Below, piece by piece: positions 21,972-30,819 of a stretch of DNA of 64,000 nt. Source of the stretch: Stutzerimonas stutzeri (GTDB lineage: Bacteria; Pseudomonadota; Gammaproteobacteria; Pseudomonadales; Pseudomonadaceae); contig NZ_JAMOIH010000002.1 in the NCBI RefSeq assembly GCF_024448955.1, positions 62,001 to 126,000 on the forward strand, given 5' to 3'. Numbering within the stretch: the stretch's first letter is position 1; each line of letters opens with the position of its first letter. The position numbers and the translations under genes are program-made. The notes beneath the pieces were generated by a model. That model had not been told where the DNA came from, ran no database searches, and was given only the letters and a program-made list of their open reading frames with translations.

Positions 21972-22346
21972 ATGATTCGCGCCTATCTCCTAATTGCCGC
22001 CTGTTCTGGACTGACCGGTGTGGCGCTGGGCGCCTTCGCCGCGCATGGCTTGAAATCCCGCCTCGGCGCCGACTACCTCGCTGTATTCCAGACCGGCGTG
22101 CACTACCAGCTGATTCATGCCCTGGCGTTGTTCGGGGTTGCGCTGCTCGCCTTGCATGCACCGAGCCGCCTGCTGACTGCCGCGGGCGGTTTGTTCTCGC
22201 TCGGCGTCCTGCTGTTCTCCGGCAGTTTGTACCTGCTGACTCTGACTGGTATGAGCAAGCTGGGCATCATCACGCCCATCGGCGGGACTGCATTTCTGGC
22301 GGGATGGATCTGTTTGATGCTTGCGGCCTGGAATCTTCGCGGCTGA
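21972..22346 (+). CDS. DUF423 family small membrane protein (YgdD-like)
   Basis: 124 aa with four predicted TM helices. GLTGVALGAFAAHGLK and the FQTGVHYQLIHALALF signature define DUF423. The function of this widespread inner-membrane family is not established. Divergent from mtgA; about 100 nt before thiS, with which it could be cotranscribed. Confidence 0.9.
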   Translation: MIRAYLLIAACSGLTGVALGAFAAHGLKSRLGADYLAVFQTGVHYQLIHALALFGVALLALHAPSRLLTAAGGLFSLGVLLFSGSLYLLTLTGMSKLGIITPIGGTAFLAGWICLMLAAWNLRG

Positions 22347-22448
22347 AAAACGGCCTTGTGATGGCAGATGAATGGCGGCGCTTGGCGCCTTGGTGCGCCG
22401 GGTTGATCGGGCTAGAATGCGGGCCCCTTGGCTATGGTGGCGATCACT

Positions 22449-22649
22449 ATGCATATTCAGTTGAACGGCGAGCGCTACGAGCTCCCTGACGGTCAGTCGG
22501 TGGCCGATCTGCTGCAACGCCTGGAACTGACTGGGCGTCGGTTGGCGGTCGAGCTCAATCGCGACATCGTGCCGCGCAGCCAGCATGCCGCAACGCTTTT
22601 GGTCGAAGGTGATCAGGTCGAAGTCGTGCATGCCATTGGCGGCGGCTGA
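22449..22649 (+). CDS. thiS: Sulfur carrier protein ThiS
   Basis: 66 aa from MHIQLNGERYELP. Ubiquitin-like fold with the essential C-terminal Gly-Gly (AIGGG) that is adenylated and thiocarboxylated. It donates sulfur for thiazole synthesis together with ThiG. The gene sits directly before thiG, separated by 81 nt in which I see no riboswitch-like fold. Confidence 0.93.
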   Translation: MHIQLNGERYELPDGQSVADLLQRLELTGRRLAVELNRDIVPRSQHAATLLVEGDQVEVVHAIGGG

Positions 22650-22730
22650 CGAGCTCGCCATATTGATATTCCCGGACGTCGCCCGTGCAGCGGCGTATTT
22701 CGCTTCATTACGTCTGAACAGGATGGTCCC

Positions 22731-23525
22731 ATGAGCCCAGTTCCGCACGACAAACCCTTTACGCTCGCAGGCCGCACTTATCAGTCGCGCTTGCTGGTGG
22801 GTACCGGCAAATACAAGGATCTCGACGAGACCCGCGCCGCCATCGAGGCGTCCGGCGCCGAGATTGTCACTGTCGCGGTGCGCCGCACCAACATCGGCCA
22901 GAACCCGGGCGAGCCCAATCTGCTCGACGTCATCTCGCCGGATCGCTACACAATTCTGCCGAACACCGCCGGTTGCTATGACGCCGACGAGGCAGTGCGT
23001 ACCTGCCGCCTGGCTCGCGAACTGCTGGACGGCCACAAGTTGGTCAAGCTGGAAGTACTGGCCGACCAGAAGACGCTGTTCCCCAACGTCATCGAAACCC
23101 TCAAGGCTGCCGAAGTGCTGGTCAAGGACGGCTTCGATGTGATGGTTTACACCAGCGACGATCCGATCATCGCGCGCCAGCTGGCCGAGATCGGCTGCAT
23201 CGCGGTGATGCCACTGGCGGGGCTGATCGGCACTGGCTTGGGTATCTGCAACCCCTATAACCTGCGCATCATCCTCGAAGAGGCCAAGGTGCCGGTGCTT
23301 GTCGATGCCGGCGTCGGTACGGCGTCCGATGCGACCATCGCCATGGAACTGGGCTGCGAGGCGGTGTTGATGAACAGCGCCATCGCCCATGCGCAGAACC
23401 CCGTGCTGATGGCTGAAGCCATGAAGTACGCGATTGACGCCGGGCGTCTTGCCTATCTGGCCGGACGCATGCCGAAGAAGCTGTATGCCAGCGCCTCTTC
23501 GCCTCTGGAAGGTCTGATCCGCTAA
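22731..23525 (+). CDS. thiG: Thiazole synthase ThiG
   Basis: 264 aa TIM-barrel enzyme. Lys106 in [11 protein letters not shown] should form the Schiff base with deoxyxylulose 5-phosphate. GTGKYKD and the phosphate-binding [10 protein letters not shown] loop are conserved. It forms the thiazole ring of thiamine using ThiS thiocarboxylate. A rho-independent terminator follows. Confidence 0.96.
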   Translation: MSPVPHDKPFTLAGRTYQSRLLVGTGKYKDLDETRAAIEASGAEIVTVAVRRTNIGQNPGEPNLLDVISPDRYTILPNTAGCYDADEAVRTCRLARELLDGHKLVKLEVLADQKTLFPNVIETLKAAEVLVKDGFDVMVYTSDDPIIARQLAEIGCIAVMPLAGLIGTGLGICNPYNLRIILEEAKVPVLVDAGVGTASDATIAMELGCEAVLMNSAIAHAQNPVLMAEAMKYAIDAGRLAYLAGRMPKKLYASASSPLEGLIR

Positions 23526-23540
23526 TTCTCTCCGTATTCC

Positions 23541-23571
23541 GCCGCGCACTCGCCCGATTGCGCGGCTTTTA
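23541..23571 (+). terminator. thiG intrinsic terminator
   Basis: The 8-bp stem GCCGCGCA / TGCGCGGC (23541-23548 with 23559-23566) is followed by TTTTA. It lies 16 nt after thiG and only 17 nt before trmB, so trmB may depend on read-through or its own promoter. Confidence 0.75.
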
Positions 23572-23586
23572 TCCGCAGGTTCGTTC

Positions 23587-24297
23587 ATGAGTGACACTTC
23601 TACCCCGGCCGAGGGCCAACGGCGCATGCGCACCATCAAAAGCTTCGTGATGCGTGCCGGTCGCATGACCGAGGGCCAGCAGCGCGGCCTGGATCAGGGT
23701 TGGCCGCGGTTCGGCCTGGAGCTGGCCGATGGTCTGCTCGATTTCGATCAGGTCTTCGGCCGACAGGCGCCACGCACGTTCGAAATCGGCTTCGGCATGG
23801 GCCATTCGACGCTCGAGATGGCTGCAGCGGCGCCTGAGCAGGATTTCATCGGGGTCGAGGTGCATTCGCCGGGTGTCGGCGCACTCTTAAACGGGCTTTT
23901 GTCACAAAACCTGAATAACGTGCGGGTCTACAGTTGCGATGCGCTGGAAGTGCTGCGTGAATGCGTGCCCGACGCGAGCCTGGACCGGGTTCTGCTGTTT
24001 TTCCCCGATCCCTGGCACAAGAGTCGTCACCACAAGCGGCGCATTGTCCAGCCGGCATTCGCCGAGCTGGTACGGCAAAAACTGAGGATCGGTGGCGTAT
24101 TGCATATGGCAACCGATTGGCAAGCCTATGCCGAGCACATGCTCGAGGTTATGAGCGTCGCGCCTGGCTATCGCAACCAGGCCGTAAACGAGCAATACGT
24201 CGAGCGCCCTCAGGAGCGCCCTACGACCAAGTTCGAGCGCCGCGGTGAGCGCCTGGGCCACGGCGTCTGGGATCTCAAGTTCGAGCGCATCGGCTGA
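23587..24297 (+). CDS. trmB: tRNA (guanine46-N7)-methyltransferase TrmB
   Basis: 236 aa. Motifs include [15 protein letters not shown] (SAM site), [17 protein letters not shown] and the C-terminal [17 protein letters not shown] signature. It makes m7G46 in the tRNA variable loop. Standard length with intact residues. Confidence 0.95.
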   Translation: MSDTSTPAEGQRRMRTIKSFVMRAGRMTEGQQRGLDQGWPRFGLELADGLLDFDQVFGRQAPRTFEIGFGMGHSTLEMAAAAPEQDFIGVEVHSPGVGALLNGLLSQNLNNVRVYSCDALEVLRECVPDASLDRVLLFFPDPWHKSRHHKRRIVQPAFAELVRQKLRIGGVLHMATDWQAYAEHMLEVMSVAPGYRNQAVNEQYVERPQERPTTKFERRGERLGHGVWDLKFERIG

Positions 24298-24454
24298 CCG
24301 CCAATACTAGAGCCGTATCAAACGGCCCACGGAAGAACTGACAAGAACGCAACGCCAGGAAGGCTCGATCTCCCCCCAACACCTAATGAGAGCCCTGTCT
24401 GCCGGCAGAGGCCGTTACATGCAGCGCACCCGTTGCGCAGCAAGGAGCAAAGTG

Positions 24455-25792
24455 ATGTACAGGAAATTCGGAATTCTGCTGCTGGCGGCCTGTGCCAGCC
24501 AGGCCCAGGCCAAGGTGGACGAGGCTCAGGCCGCCCGACTGGGTCAGGACCTTACCCCGCTGGGTGCCGAGCGCGCCGCCAACGCCACCGGCACGATTCC
24601 GGCCTGGACCGGTGGAGTCCAGGCGCCCGACAGCTACTCCGTTGGGATGCACCATCCTGATCCCTATGCTGCTGATCCCGTGCTTTACCGGGTCGACAGC
24701 AGCAATGTCGCCGAATATGCCGCACTGCTGCCGGAAGGCCTCCGTGCGCTGGTCGAGCGGTATCCGGATTTTCATCTACGCGTGTTCCCATCACGCCGCA
24801 GCGCCTCGGCGCCACAGCGTATCTATGACGAGACGCGTGCCAATGCCGTCTCTGCCGAGCTGATCGCCAACGGCAACGGAATCAAGGGCGCCGCGTCCGG
24901 CATCCCCTTCCCGATACCGCAGGACGGTATGGAAGTGATCTGGAACCACGTCTTGCACTACAAAGGTGAGCAGATCCACATGGTCAATAACCAGGCCGTG
25001 GTGATCAACGGCAGGGCGAACCTCATCAAGCGGGATCGGCACATTTACAACGTGTACAACCGCGAGGGCATGGACCAGGCGCAGTTGGACAACACGCTGC
25101 TCTATTACAAATACCGGGTCACCGCGCCTGCGAAGCTCTCCGGCACCTCACTAGTCGTGCAGGACCCGTTGGATCAGGTGCTGGCGATCCGCAAGGCCTG
25201 GCGTTACAGCCCGAGCGACCGCCGTGTACGGCGCCTGCCTTCGCTGGCCTACGACTCGCTGCAGCCGGACACCAGCGGCTTGGCTACCGCTGACGTGGTC
25301 GATTCCTTCAATGGTGCGCCGGATCGCTATGAGTGGAAGCTGGTAGGCAAGCGCGAGATGCTGGTGCCGTACAACAGCTACGCGGTTCACCAGCAAGGCA
25401 TCCCTTACGATTCGATCGTCGGCGCGCGCACCCTGAACCCCGAACTGCTGCGCTACGAACAGCATCGCGTATGGATCGTCGAAGCGACCATGCGCAAGGG
25501 TTTCAGCCATCCGTACGACATGCGACGGTTCTACATCGATGAGGACAGCTGGCAGATTCTGGCGGTGGATCTGTTCGACGAAAATGCCGAGTTGATCGGG
25601 TTGCAGGAAAGCCATCCGATCAGCTACTACGAAGTACCGATGTTTGCTAGCACGCTGGAGACGCTGTATCACCTCAAGGACGGTAACTACTTCGTCGATG
25701 GGTTGGATAACAATGAGCCGATGTATGACTTCGGCGTCAGGCTCAGCCCACGGGACTTTTCGCCAGCGGCGTTGAGGCGAGGGGGAAATTAA
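24455..25792 (+). CDS. DUF1329 (outer-membrane lipoprotein-sorting-like) exported protein
   Basis: 445 aa from MYRKFGILLLAACA, preceded by AAGGAG. A signal peptide is cleaved about residue 19 (SQAQA). The rest matches DUF1329: LTPLGAERAANATGTIPAWTGG near the N-terminus (given over two motif parts, LTPLGAERA and GTIPAWTGG) and repeated RVYNVYNREG/RRLPSLAYD-like strands. Such proteins have a LolA/LolB-like fold, often lie near efflux or siderophore genes, and are thought to bind lipophilic ligands. Function unproved. Monocistronic, followed by a large palindromic repeat. Confidence 0.85.
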   Translation: MYRKFGILLLAACASQAQAKVDEAQAARLGQDLTPLGAERAANATGTIPAWTGGVQAPDSYSVGMHHPDPYAADPVLYRVDSSNVAEYAALLPEGLRALVERYPDFHLRVFPSRRSASAPQRIYDETRANAVSAELIANGNGIKGAASGIPFPIPQDGMEVIWNHVLHYKGEQIHMVNNQAVVINGRANLIKRDRHIYNVYNREGMDQAQLDNTLLYYKYRVTAPAKLSGTSLVVQDPLDQVLAIRKAWRYSPSDRRVRRLPSLAYDSLQPDTSGLATADVVDSFNGAPDRYEWKLVGKREMLVPYNSYAVHQQGIPYDSIVGARTLNPELLRYEQHRVWIVEATMRKGFSHPYDMRRFYIDEDSWQILAVDLFDENAELIGLQESHPISYYEVPMFASTLETLYHLKDGNYFVDGLDNNEPMYDFGVRLSPRDFSPAALRRGGN

Positions 25793-26465
25793 TAAAAGGA
25801 GCGGTTTTTAAAGGCGTTGGGTTTTCGTGGGCCACAACGCTTTTCCCGGCTGAGCTATGGGTTGCGCCTTGTACGGCGCGTCACTTTTTCTTGTGTGGCC
25901 AAGAAAAAGTAACCAAAAAGGAGGCCACCCCTGCATCCGGGTTTTGCTTCGCAAAACTTCCCTCACTCCGGCGTTGCTCCGGGGGGCGTCGCGAAGGGCC
26001 ATCCATGGCCCATCACTCCTCGCTCGGCGTCCTGCCTCGCGACCCCCTGCGCAACGCCTGCGTTCGGCCTTCTGGAGGGGAAGGGAGCCCGAGTCGTTTG
26101 GAGGTTGGTTTGAGGTCGGCTTGCTTTTAGAAGCACAGACTGTCAGGCAACACGAAACGCCCCTTTTAGAAGGCCGAGTGGAGTTGCTGTGTAGGAGAGC
26201 GAGCGGCATGGATGCCGCGAGAGGCGTAAAGGGTCGGGGCCGCCATCGGTATGGATGGCCCCCTTGTACGCCGGCCCCCGGAGCAGCGATGGAGCGAGGA
26301 AACCCCGGCGCACCCAGGGTCGGATGAGGGGCAAGCGGTTTTGGTTACTTTTTCCGCGATTGTAAAAAAAGTGACTCGCCCAGCAGGGCGAAACCCGTGC
26401 GTTCAGGCAACTTGATAAGCCTGAGAAAACACGGTGTTTCAGCAAATTCCGGTGGCGGCTAACAC
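25793..26465. repeat. 673-bp intergenic region containing a 538-bp nested palindromic element
   Basis: The element spans about 25859-26396 between convergent genes. Its ends mirror each other: each has a GC hairpin (25864-25879; 26377-26390), then an A/T-rich hairpin (25884-25909; 26347-26372), then GTAACCAAAA (25909-25918) against TTTTGGTTAC (26339-26348). Further in, GCTCCGGGGG (25976-25985) pairs with 26275-26284, GGGCCATCCAT (25996-26006) with 26251-26261, and CGGCCTTCT (26065-26073) with 26168-26176. Small hairpins mark the centre, for example GCGGCAT-GG-ATGCCGC near 26203-26218. Frames open here look non-coding. Confidence 0.8.
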
Positions 26466-26789
26466 CTAATTCCGATCAGCCACCACCCCAATGATGAACA
26501 GCACCAGAATCAACACCGGCGCCAGCGTGTAATTGTTGAACTGCGCCAGCCCCTTGGCCAGCCAAGGACTCAGATAGATGATGCCGAGTCCATAAACCAC
26601 AGCACAGAACACCACGAAAGCCAACGTCCGCAGAACGAAATTCAACCCGCCGATATTCCTCTGCACCCAGGCGTTAAGCGCCGGCCCGAACAGCACGAAC
26701 AGCGTGGCCATGATCGCCAAGGAAATATCGAACAGATGACCGCGGCTCCAGCGCGAGAGGGTGGCGATTAGGTCGAGTACAAGATCCAT
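26466..26789 (-). CDS. DUF3392 family small membrane protein
   Basis: 107 aa with three to four TM helices (about 20-38, 50-72, 85-104). The sequence LVLDLIATLSRW ... VLFGPALNAWVQ matches DUF3392, a conserved inner-membrane family of unknown function. The ATG at 26787-26789 is preferred over the TTG one codon earlier. It ends the metX-to-DUF3392 operon, 9 nt after hemW. Confidence 0.82.
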   Translation of the reverse strand: MDLVLDLIATLSRWSRGHLFDISLAIMATLFVLFGPALNAWVQRNIGGLNFVLRTLAFVVFCAVVYGLGIIYLSPWLAKGLAQFNNYTLAPVLILVLFIIGVVADRN

Positions 26790-26798
26790 CAAGGGTCC

Positions 26799-27953
26799 TT
26801 AGGGCAGAAAGAGTTGCAGCAGGTCGTTGAGAAACAGCTGGCCTTTGGGCGTCGCCACTAGGCGCTGCGAGTCAGCGACCAGCAGGCCGCGGGCTTCGGC
26901 TTCGCGGCGGGCGTCGGCCAGCTGCCCCAGCGGTAAACCGGTGCGCTGAGTGAACAACAGGGCGGGCGCGCCGTCGGTGAGGCGCAGCACATTCATCAGG
27001 AATTCGAAGGGCAACTCCTCGGCCTTCAGCTGCTTTTCACCAGCACGAAAGCGTTTGGCCGGTTCCAGATAGTCCTTAGGCAGGCGGGTTTTCCAGTTGC
27101 GCAGGATGCGCCCGTCGGGCCGGCTGATCTTGCCGTGGGCGCCCGCGCCGAGGCCGAGGAAGTCACCGAAGGTCCAGTAGTTGAGGTTGTGCCGCGCCTG
27201 GCGTCCGGGTTGGGCGTAGGCTGAGGTTTCGTATTGGGCGTAGCCCTGTTCGGCGAGCAGCGCCTGGCCAGCTTCCTGGATGTCCCAGAGGGTATCGTCC
27301 TCGGGCAGTTGCGGCGGTCTGCTCCAGAATTCGGTGTTCGGCTCGACGGTGAGCTGGTACCAGGACAGGTGCGTCGGCTGTTGGGCAATGGCGGTGCGCA
27401 GGTCGCTCAGGGCATCTTCCAGACTCTGCTCGGGCAAGCCATGCATCAGGTCCAGGTTGAAGTTGTCGAAACCGGCGGCGCGCGCCATGTCGGCGGCACG
27501 GATGGCTTCATCGCCATCATGTATGCGACCCAGGGCCTTCAACTTGGCGGGCTGGAAGCTCTGTACACCGATGGACAGGCGATTGATCCCGAGACGGCGG
27601 TAATCGCGAAACTTGGCCTGCTCGAAGGTACCCGGGTTAGCTTCCAGGGTAATTTCGATGTCCTCGGCAAAGCCGACGCGATGCTCCAGCCCTTCGAGAA
27701 TCCTGCCTAGCGCCTGGGCGGAAAACAGGCTGGGCGTGCCGCCGCCGAAAAAGATCGAGCCAAGCCGGCGGCCCTGGACCTGATCGAAATCCTCCTCGAG
27801 ATCGGCCAGCAGCGCCGCGACATATTCATCTTCGGGCAACTGCGGCCCGGCAGCGTGGGAGTTGAAGTCGCAGTATGGGCACTTGCGCACGCACCAGGGG
27901 ATATGGATGTAGGCCGCCAAGGGCGGCAGCTGGAAGCTGGAAGCTCCGCTCAT
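26799..27953 (-). CDS. hemW: Radical SAM heme chaperone HemW
   Basis: 384 aa. The radical SAM motif CVRKCPYC has Cys21, Cys25 and Cys28, with HemW-type HIPWC before it; FFGGGTPSL and the C-terminal HemN-like domain are present. It belongs to the coproporphyrinogen III oxidase-like family; HemW members insert heme rather than oxidise coproporphyrinogen. The start overlaps rdgB by 4 nt. Residues 4-9 are encoded by a heptamer repeat (CTGGAAG x2 at 27930-27943) that also occurs between genes elsewhere in the window. Confidence 0.92.
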   Translation of the reverse strand: MSGASSFQLPPLAAYIHIPWCVRKCPYCDFNSHAAGPQLPEDEYVAALLADLEEDFDQVQGRRLGSIFFGGGTPSLFSAQALGRILEGLEHRVGFAEDIEITLEANPGTFEQAKFRDYRRLGINRLSIGVQSFQPAKLKALGRIHDGDEAIRAADMARAAGFDNFNLDLMHGLPEQSLEDALSDLRTAIAQQPTHLSWYQLTVEPNTEFWSRPPQLPEDDTLWDIQEAGQALLAEQGYAQYETSAYAQPGRQARHNLNYWTFGDFLGLGAGAHGKISRPDGRILRNWKTRLPKDYLEPAKRFRAGEKQLKAEELPFEFLMNVLRLTDGAPALLFTQRTGLPLGQLADARREAEARGLLVADSQRLVATPKGQLFLNDLLQLFLP

Positions 27954-28546
27954 TCAATCCCCAGCCGCGCTTTGAGCGACGCCATGGCCCGGGCGCGGTG
28001 GCTGAGCAGGTTCTTGTCGAGGGGCGTCAGTTCAGCGCTGGAGCAGTCGCGTTCGGGCACCCAGAACAGCGGGTCGTAGCCGAAGCCCTGCTCGCCACGC
28101 GCTTCATGCAGGATGCGGCCATGCCAGAGGCCTTCGCAGATGATCGGCAGCGGGTCGTCGGCATGCCTGACCAGCGCCAAGGCACAGACGAACTGCGCGC
28201 CGCGCTCGGCGTCAGGGACCTCTTTCAGAGCGTCCAGCAATTTGGCATTGTTCGCCGCATCGCCCTGACCGTCGGCATAGCGCGCCGAGTAGATACCCGG
28301 TGCGCCGCCGAGATGATCGACTGCAAGGCCCGAGTCGTCGGCCAGCGCCGGCAGGCCGGACACCCGTGCGGCGTTGCGCGCCTTGAGGATGGCGTTCTCG
28401 ATGAACGACAGGCCGGTTTCTTCCGGTTCCACATCGCTGAATTCGCCCACCGAACGCACGCGCACGGCGTCGCCCAGCATGGCCTGGAGTTCTTTGAGCT
28501 TGCCGGCATTGTGGCTGGCCAGCACCAGTTCTTTGAAGGGCATCAT
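27950..28546 (-). CDS. rdgB: XTP/dITP pyrophosphatase RdgB
   Basis: 198 aa. [27 protein letters not shown] and the SHRARAM C-terminal signature mark the Ham1/RdgB family. It hydrolyses non-canonical purine nucleotides such as dITP and XTP. Two adjacent ATGs (28546, 28543) overlap the stop of the DUF4426 gene, so the exact start is ambiguous by one codon. Confidence 0.94.
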   Translation of the reverse strand: MMPFKELVLASHNAGKLKELQAMLGDAVRVRSVGEFSDVEPEETGLSFIENAILKARNAARVSGLPALADDSGLAVDHLGGAPGIYSARYADGQGDAANNAKLLDALKEVPDAERGAQFVCALALVRHADDPLPIICEGLWHGRILHEARGEQGFGYDPLFWVPERDCSSAELTPLDKNLLSHRARAMASLKARLGIE

Positions 28547-28965
28547 TCGTCAGGGAAGAATTCTTGGTTGAAGGTAAAGCTGATCGGATCGGCCCCCATG
28601 GGCTGCACGGTCAGGGCGAAGCGCAGCGTCTCGCGCGAGTCGAATGGGAACTGGGCCAGGTAGTAGATGGCTTCGTCACCTTCCTTGAGTTGCTTGAACG
28701 TCAGTGGCCGATCCTGGCCCAGGAGGTTCTTGACCGTACCGCTGACCAGCGCCATTGTCGGCTTGCCGGTCTTGAGCACCGAGATGTTGACCACCCCTTG
28801 GGTTTTGCTGCGCACCAGGCCGGCCGCCGCCGCGATGTCCGGCTGCAGGAAGCCGGAATTGAAGGCGATGTGGTGAATGTCGTATTCGCCAAAGCTGTGC
28901 TTACGCTCGGCCCAGGCCGGTAACGTCAGCAGCAGGGTCAGCAGGCCGATGAGGCTGCGTTTCAT
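28543..28965 (-). CDS. DUF4426 exported protein of unknown function
   Basis: 140 aa from [20 protein letters not shown], a clear signal peptide cleaved after AWA. The mature protein is a small beta-rich domain (DUF4426) conserved in pseudomonads between metW and rdgB. No catalytic motif is visible. It overlaps the rdgB start and follows metW by 26 nt. Its invariant placement suggests cotranscription with the methionine genes, not necessarily shared function. Confidence 0.8.
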   Translation of the reverse strand: MKRSLIGLLTLLLTLPAWAERKHSFGEYDIHHIAFNSGFLQPDIAAAAGLVRSKTQGVVNISVLKTGKPTMALVSGTVKNLLGQDRPLTFKQLKEGDEAIYYLAQFPFDSRETLRFALTVQPMGADPISFTFNQEFFPDE

Positions 28966-28991
28966 GGTGTTCCCTCCATCATTGAAGCGGG

Positions 28992-29591
28992 TCATCTGTT
29001 CGGTCCGGTGACACGGTAAATACCGATTTCGCCGATCAGGTTCGGCCACAGGCGGCTGCCCCAGCCATGCTTGTGGTGACGGTCGACCGCGAGTCGTTCG
29101 AGGACTCGCGCGCCGCGCTCCTGACACAGTCGCTCGAAATCCTCGAAGGTGCAGAAGTGGATGTTGGGCGTGTTGTACCAGGTATACGGCAGGAACTCCG
29201 AGACCGGCATGCGCCCCTTGCTGGCCAGATACCAGCGGCAGCGCCAGTGGCCGAAGTTGGGGAAGGTGATGATGCATTCGCGACCGACGCGCAGCATTTC
29301 CTTCATCAGCAGATCGGGGTAATGCACGGCCTGCAGCGCCTGGGTCATCACCACCATGTCGAAGCTGTCGCTGGCGAAGTTGCCGAGCCCCTTGTCCAAG
29401 TCTTGCTCGATGACGTTGACGCCTTTTTCGACGCAGGCGGCGATGTTGTCCGGGTCGATCTCCAGCCCATAACCGCTGACCTGTTTTTGGTCGCGCAGCC
29501 AGGCCAGCAACTCGCCGTTGCCGCAGCCGAGGTCGAGCACCCGGCTGCCGGCAGGGATCCAGTCTTGGATGATTTCCAGATCGGCGCGCAT
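28992..29591 (-). CDS. metW: Methionine biosynthesis protein MetW
   Basis: 199 aa methyltransferase-fold protein. RVLDLGCGNGELL is the SAM-type site, and the C-terminal half contains the MetW signature FITFPNFGHWRCR. MetW partners MetX and is needed for full homoserine acylation in Pseudomonas. It lies 9 nt after metX. Confidence 0.92.
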   Translation of the reverse strand: MRADLEIIQDWIPAGSRVLDLGCGNGELLAWLRDQKQVSGYGLEIDPDNIAACVEKGVNVIEQDLDKGLGNFASDSFDMVVMTQALQAVHYPDLLMKEMLRVGRECIITFPNFGHWRCRWYLASKGRMPVSEFLPYTWYNTPNIHFCTFEDFERLCQERGARVLERLAVDRHHKHGWGSRLWPNLIGEIGIYRVTGPNR

Positions 29592-29600
29592 GTCGGTTCC

Positions 29601-30740
29601 TTATACGGCGATGCGGTTCATGTAACCGCGGAAGGCTTGCAGGTAGCGTGGGATCGGAATCAGGAAGGCATCATGGCCTTGCGGTGCGTCGATTTCCAAA
29701 TAGCAGACGTTCTTGCGTGCCGCCATCAGCGCGTTGACGATTTCCTGCGAGCGCTCCGGCGAGAAGCGCCAGTCGGTGGTGAAAGACATCACGCAGAAAT
29801 CGGCTTGGGCACCTGCCAGCGTCGCAGCCAGATCATCATCATGCGCGGCGGCCGGATCGAAGTAATCCAGCGCCTTGGTCATCAGCAGGTAGGTGTTGGC
29901 ATCGAATCGGCCCGAGAATTCCTCGCCTTGGTAGCGCAGGTAGCTCTCGACCTGGAACTCTACGCTGTTGAAGTCGTAGTTGAGCTTTTCGCTCTTGAGC
30001 CCGCGCCCGAACTTGGTGCCCATGGCGTCATCGGATAGGTAAGTGATGTGGCCGACCATGCGCGCCAGCATCAACCCACGCTTGGGAATCACGTTCTGTT
30101 CCTGAAAATGGCCGCCATGAAACTCCGGGTCGGAGAGGATGGCCTGACGCGCTACTTCATTGAACGCGATGTTCTGTGCCGACAGCTTGGGTGCCGAGGC
30201 AATCGCCACGCAGTGACGAATCCGCTCGGGGTAGCTGATGCTCCACTGCAGCGCCTGCATGCCGCCGAGGCTGCCGCCGACCACCGCGGCCCATTGCTCG
30301 ACGCCCAGCACATCGGCCAGGCGCGCCTGGCTGTTGACCCAGTCCTCCACGGTCACGACCGGGAAATCGGCGCCGTAGGGCTTGCCGCTTAGCGGATTGA
30401 GGCTGCTCGGCCCCGTCGAGCCGTTGCAACCGCCAAGGTTGTTCAGGCTGACGACGAAGAAGCGATTGGTATCGATGGCCTTGCCGGGCCCGATGCATGA
30501 ATCCCACCAGCCCGGCTTGCGATCGTCCACGCTGTGGTAACCGGCGGCGTGGTGATGGCCGGAGAGGGCATGGCAGATCAGCACGGCATTGCTGCGCGCG
30601 GCGTTCAGTTCACCGTAGGTTTCGTAGATCAGTTGGTAATCGGCCAAGGTGCGGCCGCAAGCGAGCACCAGTGGTTCGGCGAAATGCGCGACCTGCGGGC
30701 TCACCAGACCAACGGAATCGGCTGGTATGTCAGTGGGCAT
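29601..30740 (-). CDS. metX: Homoserine O-acyltransferase MetX
   Basis: 379 aa alpha/beta-hydrolase-fold acyltransferase. [11 protein letters not shown] is near the N-terminus; [12 protein letters not shown] holds the nucleophile Ser, with the acid Asp in FTTDWRFSP and His in GHDAFLIP. It acylates homoserine in methionine synthesis; pseudomonad MetX enzymes generally use succinyl-CoA, which sequence alone cannot settle here. First gene of the metX-metW-DUF4426-rdgB-hemW-DUF3392 operon. Confidence 0.93.
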   Translation of the reverse strand: MPTDIPADSVGLVSPQVAHFAEPLVLACGRTLADYQLIYETYGELNAARSNAVLICHALSGHHHAAGYHSVDDRKPGWWDSCIGPGKAIDTNRFFVVSLNNLGGCNGSTGPSSLNPLSGKPYGADFPVVTVEDWVNSQARLADVLGVEQWAAVVGGSLGGMQALQWSISYPERIRHCVAIASAPKLSAQNIAFNEVARQAILSDPEFHGGHFQEQNVIPKRGLMLARMVGHITYLSDDAMGTKFGRGLKSEKLNYDFNSVEFQVESYLRYQGEEFSGRFDANTYLLMTKALDYFDPAAAHDDDLAATLAGAQADFCVMSFTTDWRFSPERSQEIVNALMAARKNVCYLEIDAPQGHDAFLIPIPRYLQAFRGYMNRIAV

Positions 30741-30819
30741 CGAGCCTGGCTCTTGCGAAAAGAAGGCGGCAAAGTCTAAAGGTAAGCGCGCTTCAATTCA
30801 TCCTCAATCGAAACGCCGC

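Noticed and set aside
22650-22730. Possible TPP riboswitch between thiS and thiG
   Set aside because: The 81-nt gap lacks the conserved TPP aptamer core and is too short for the full fold.
21990-23666. 558-codon open frame on the minus strand opposite DUF423, thiS and thiG
   Set aside because: It spans three well-supported genes and their gaps in antisense, with no domain or ribosome site.
25857-26327. Short frames inside the palindromic element, including one reading KSNQKGGHPC
   Set aside because: Frames of this type are repeatedly annotated as hypothetical proteins, but here they follow the repeat rather than a codon pattern and lack ribosome sites. Treated as non-coding repeat.
30741-30819. 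Possible SAM or SAH riboswitch upstream of metX
   Set aside because: Only 79 nt, with no recognisable aptamer core or terminator pair.
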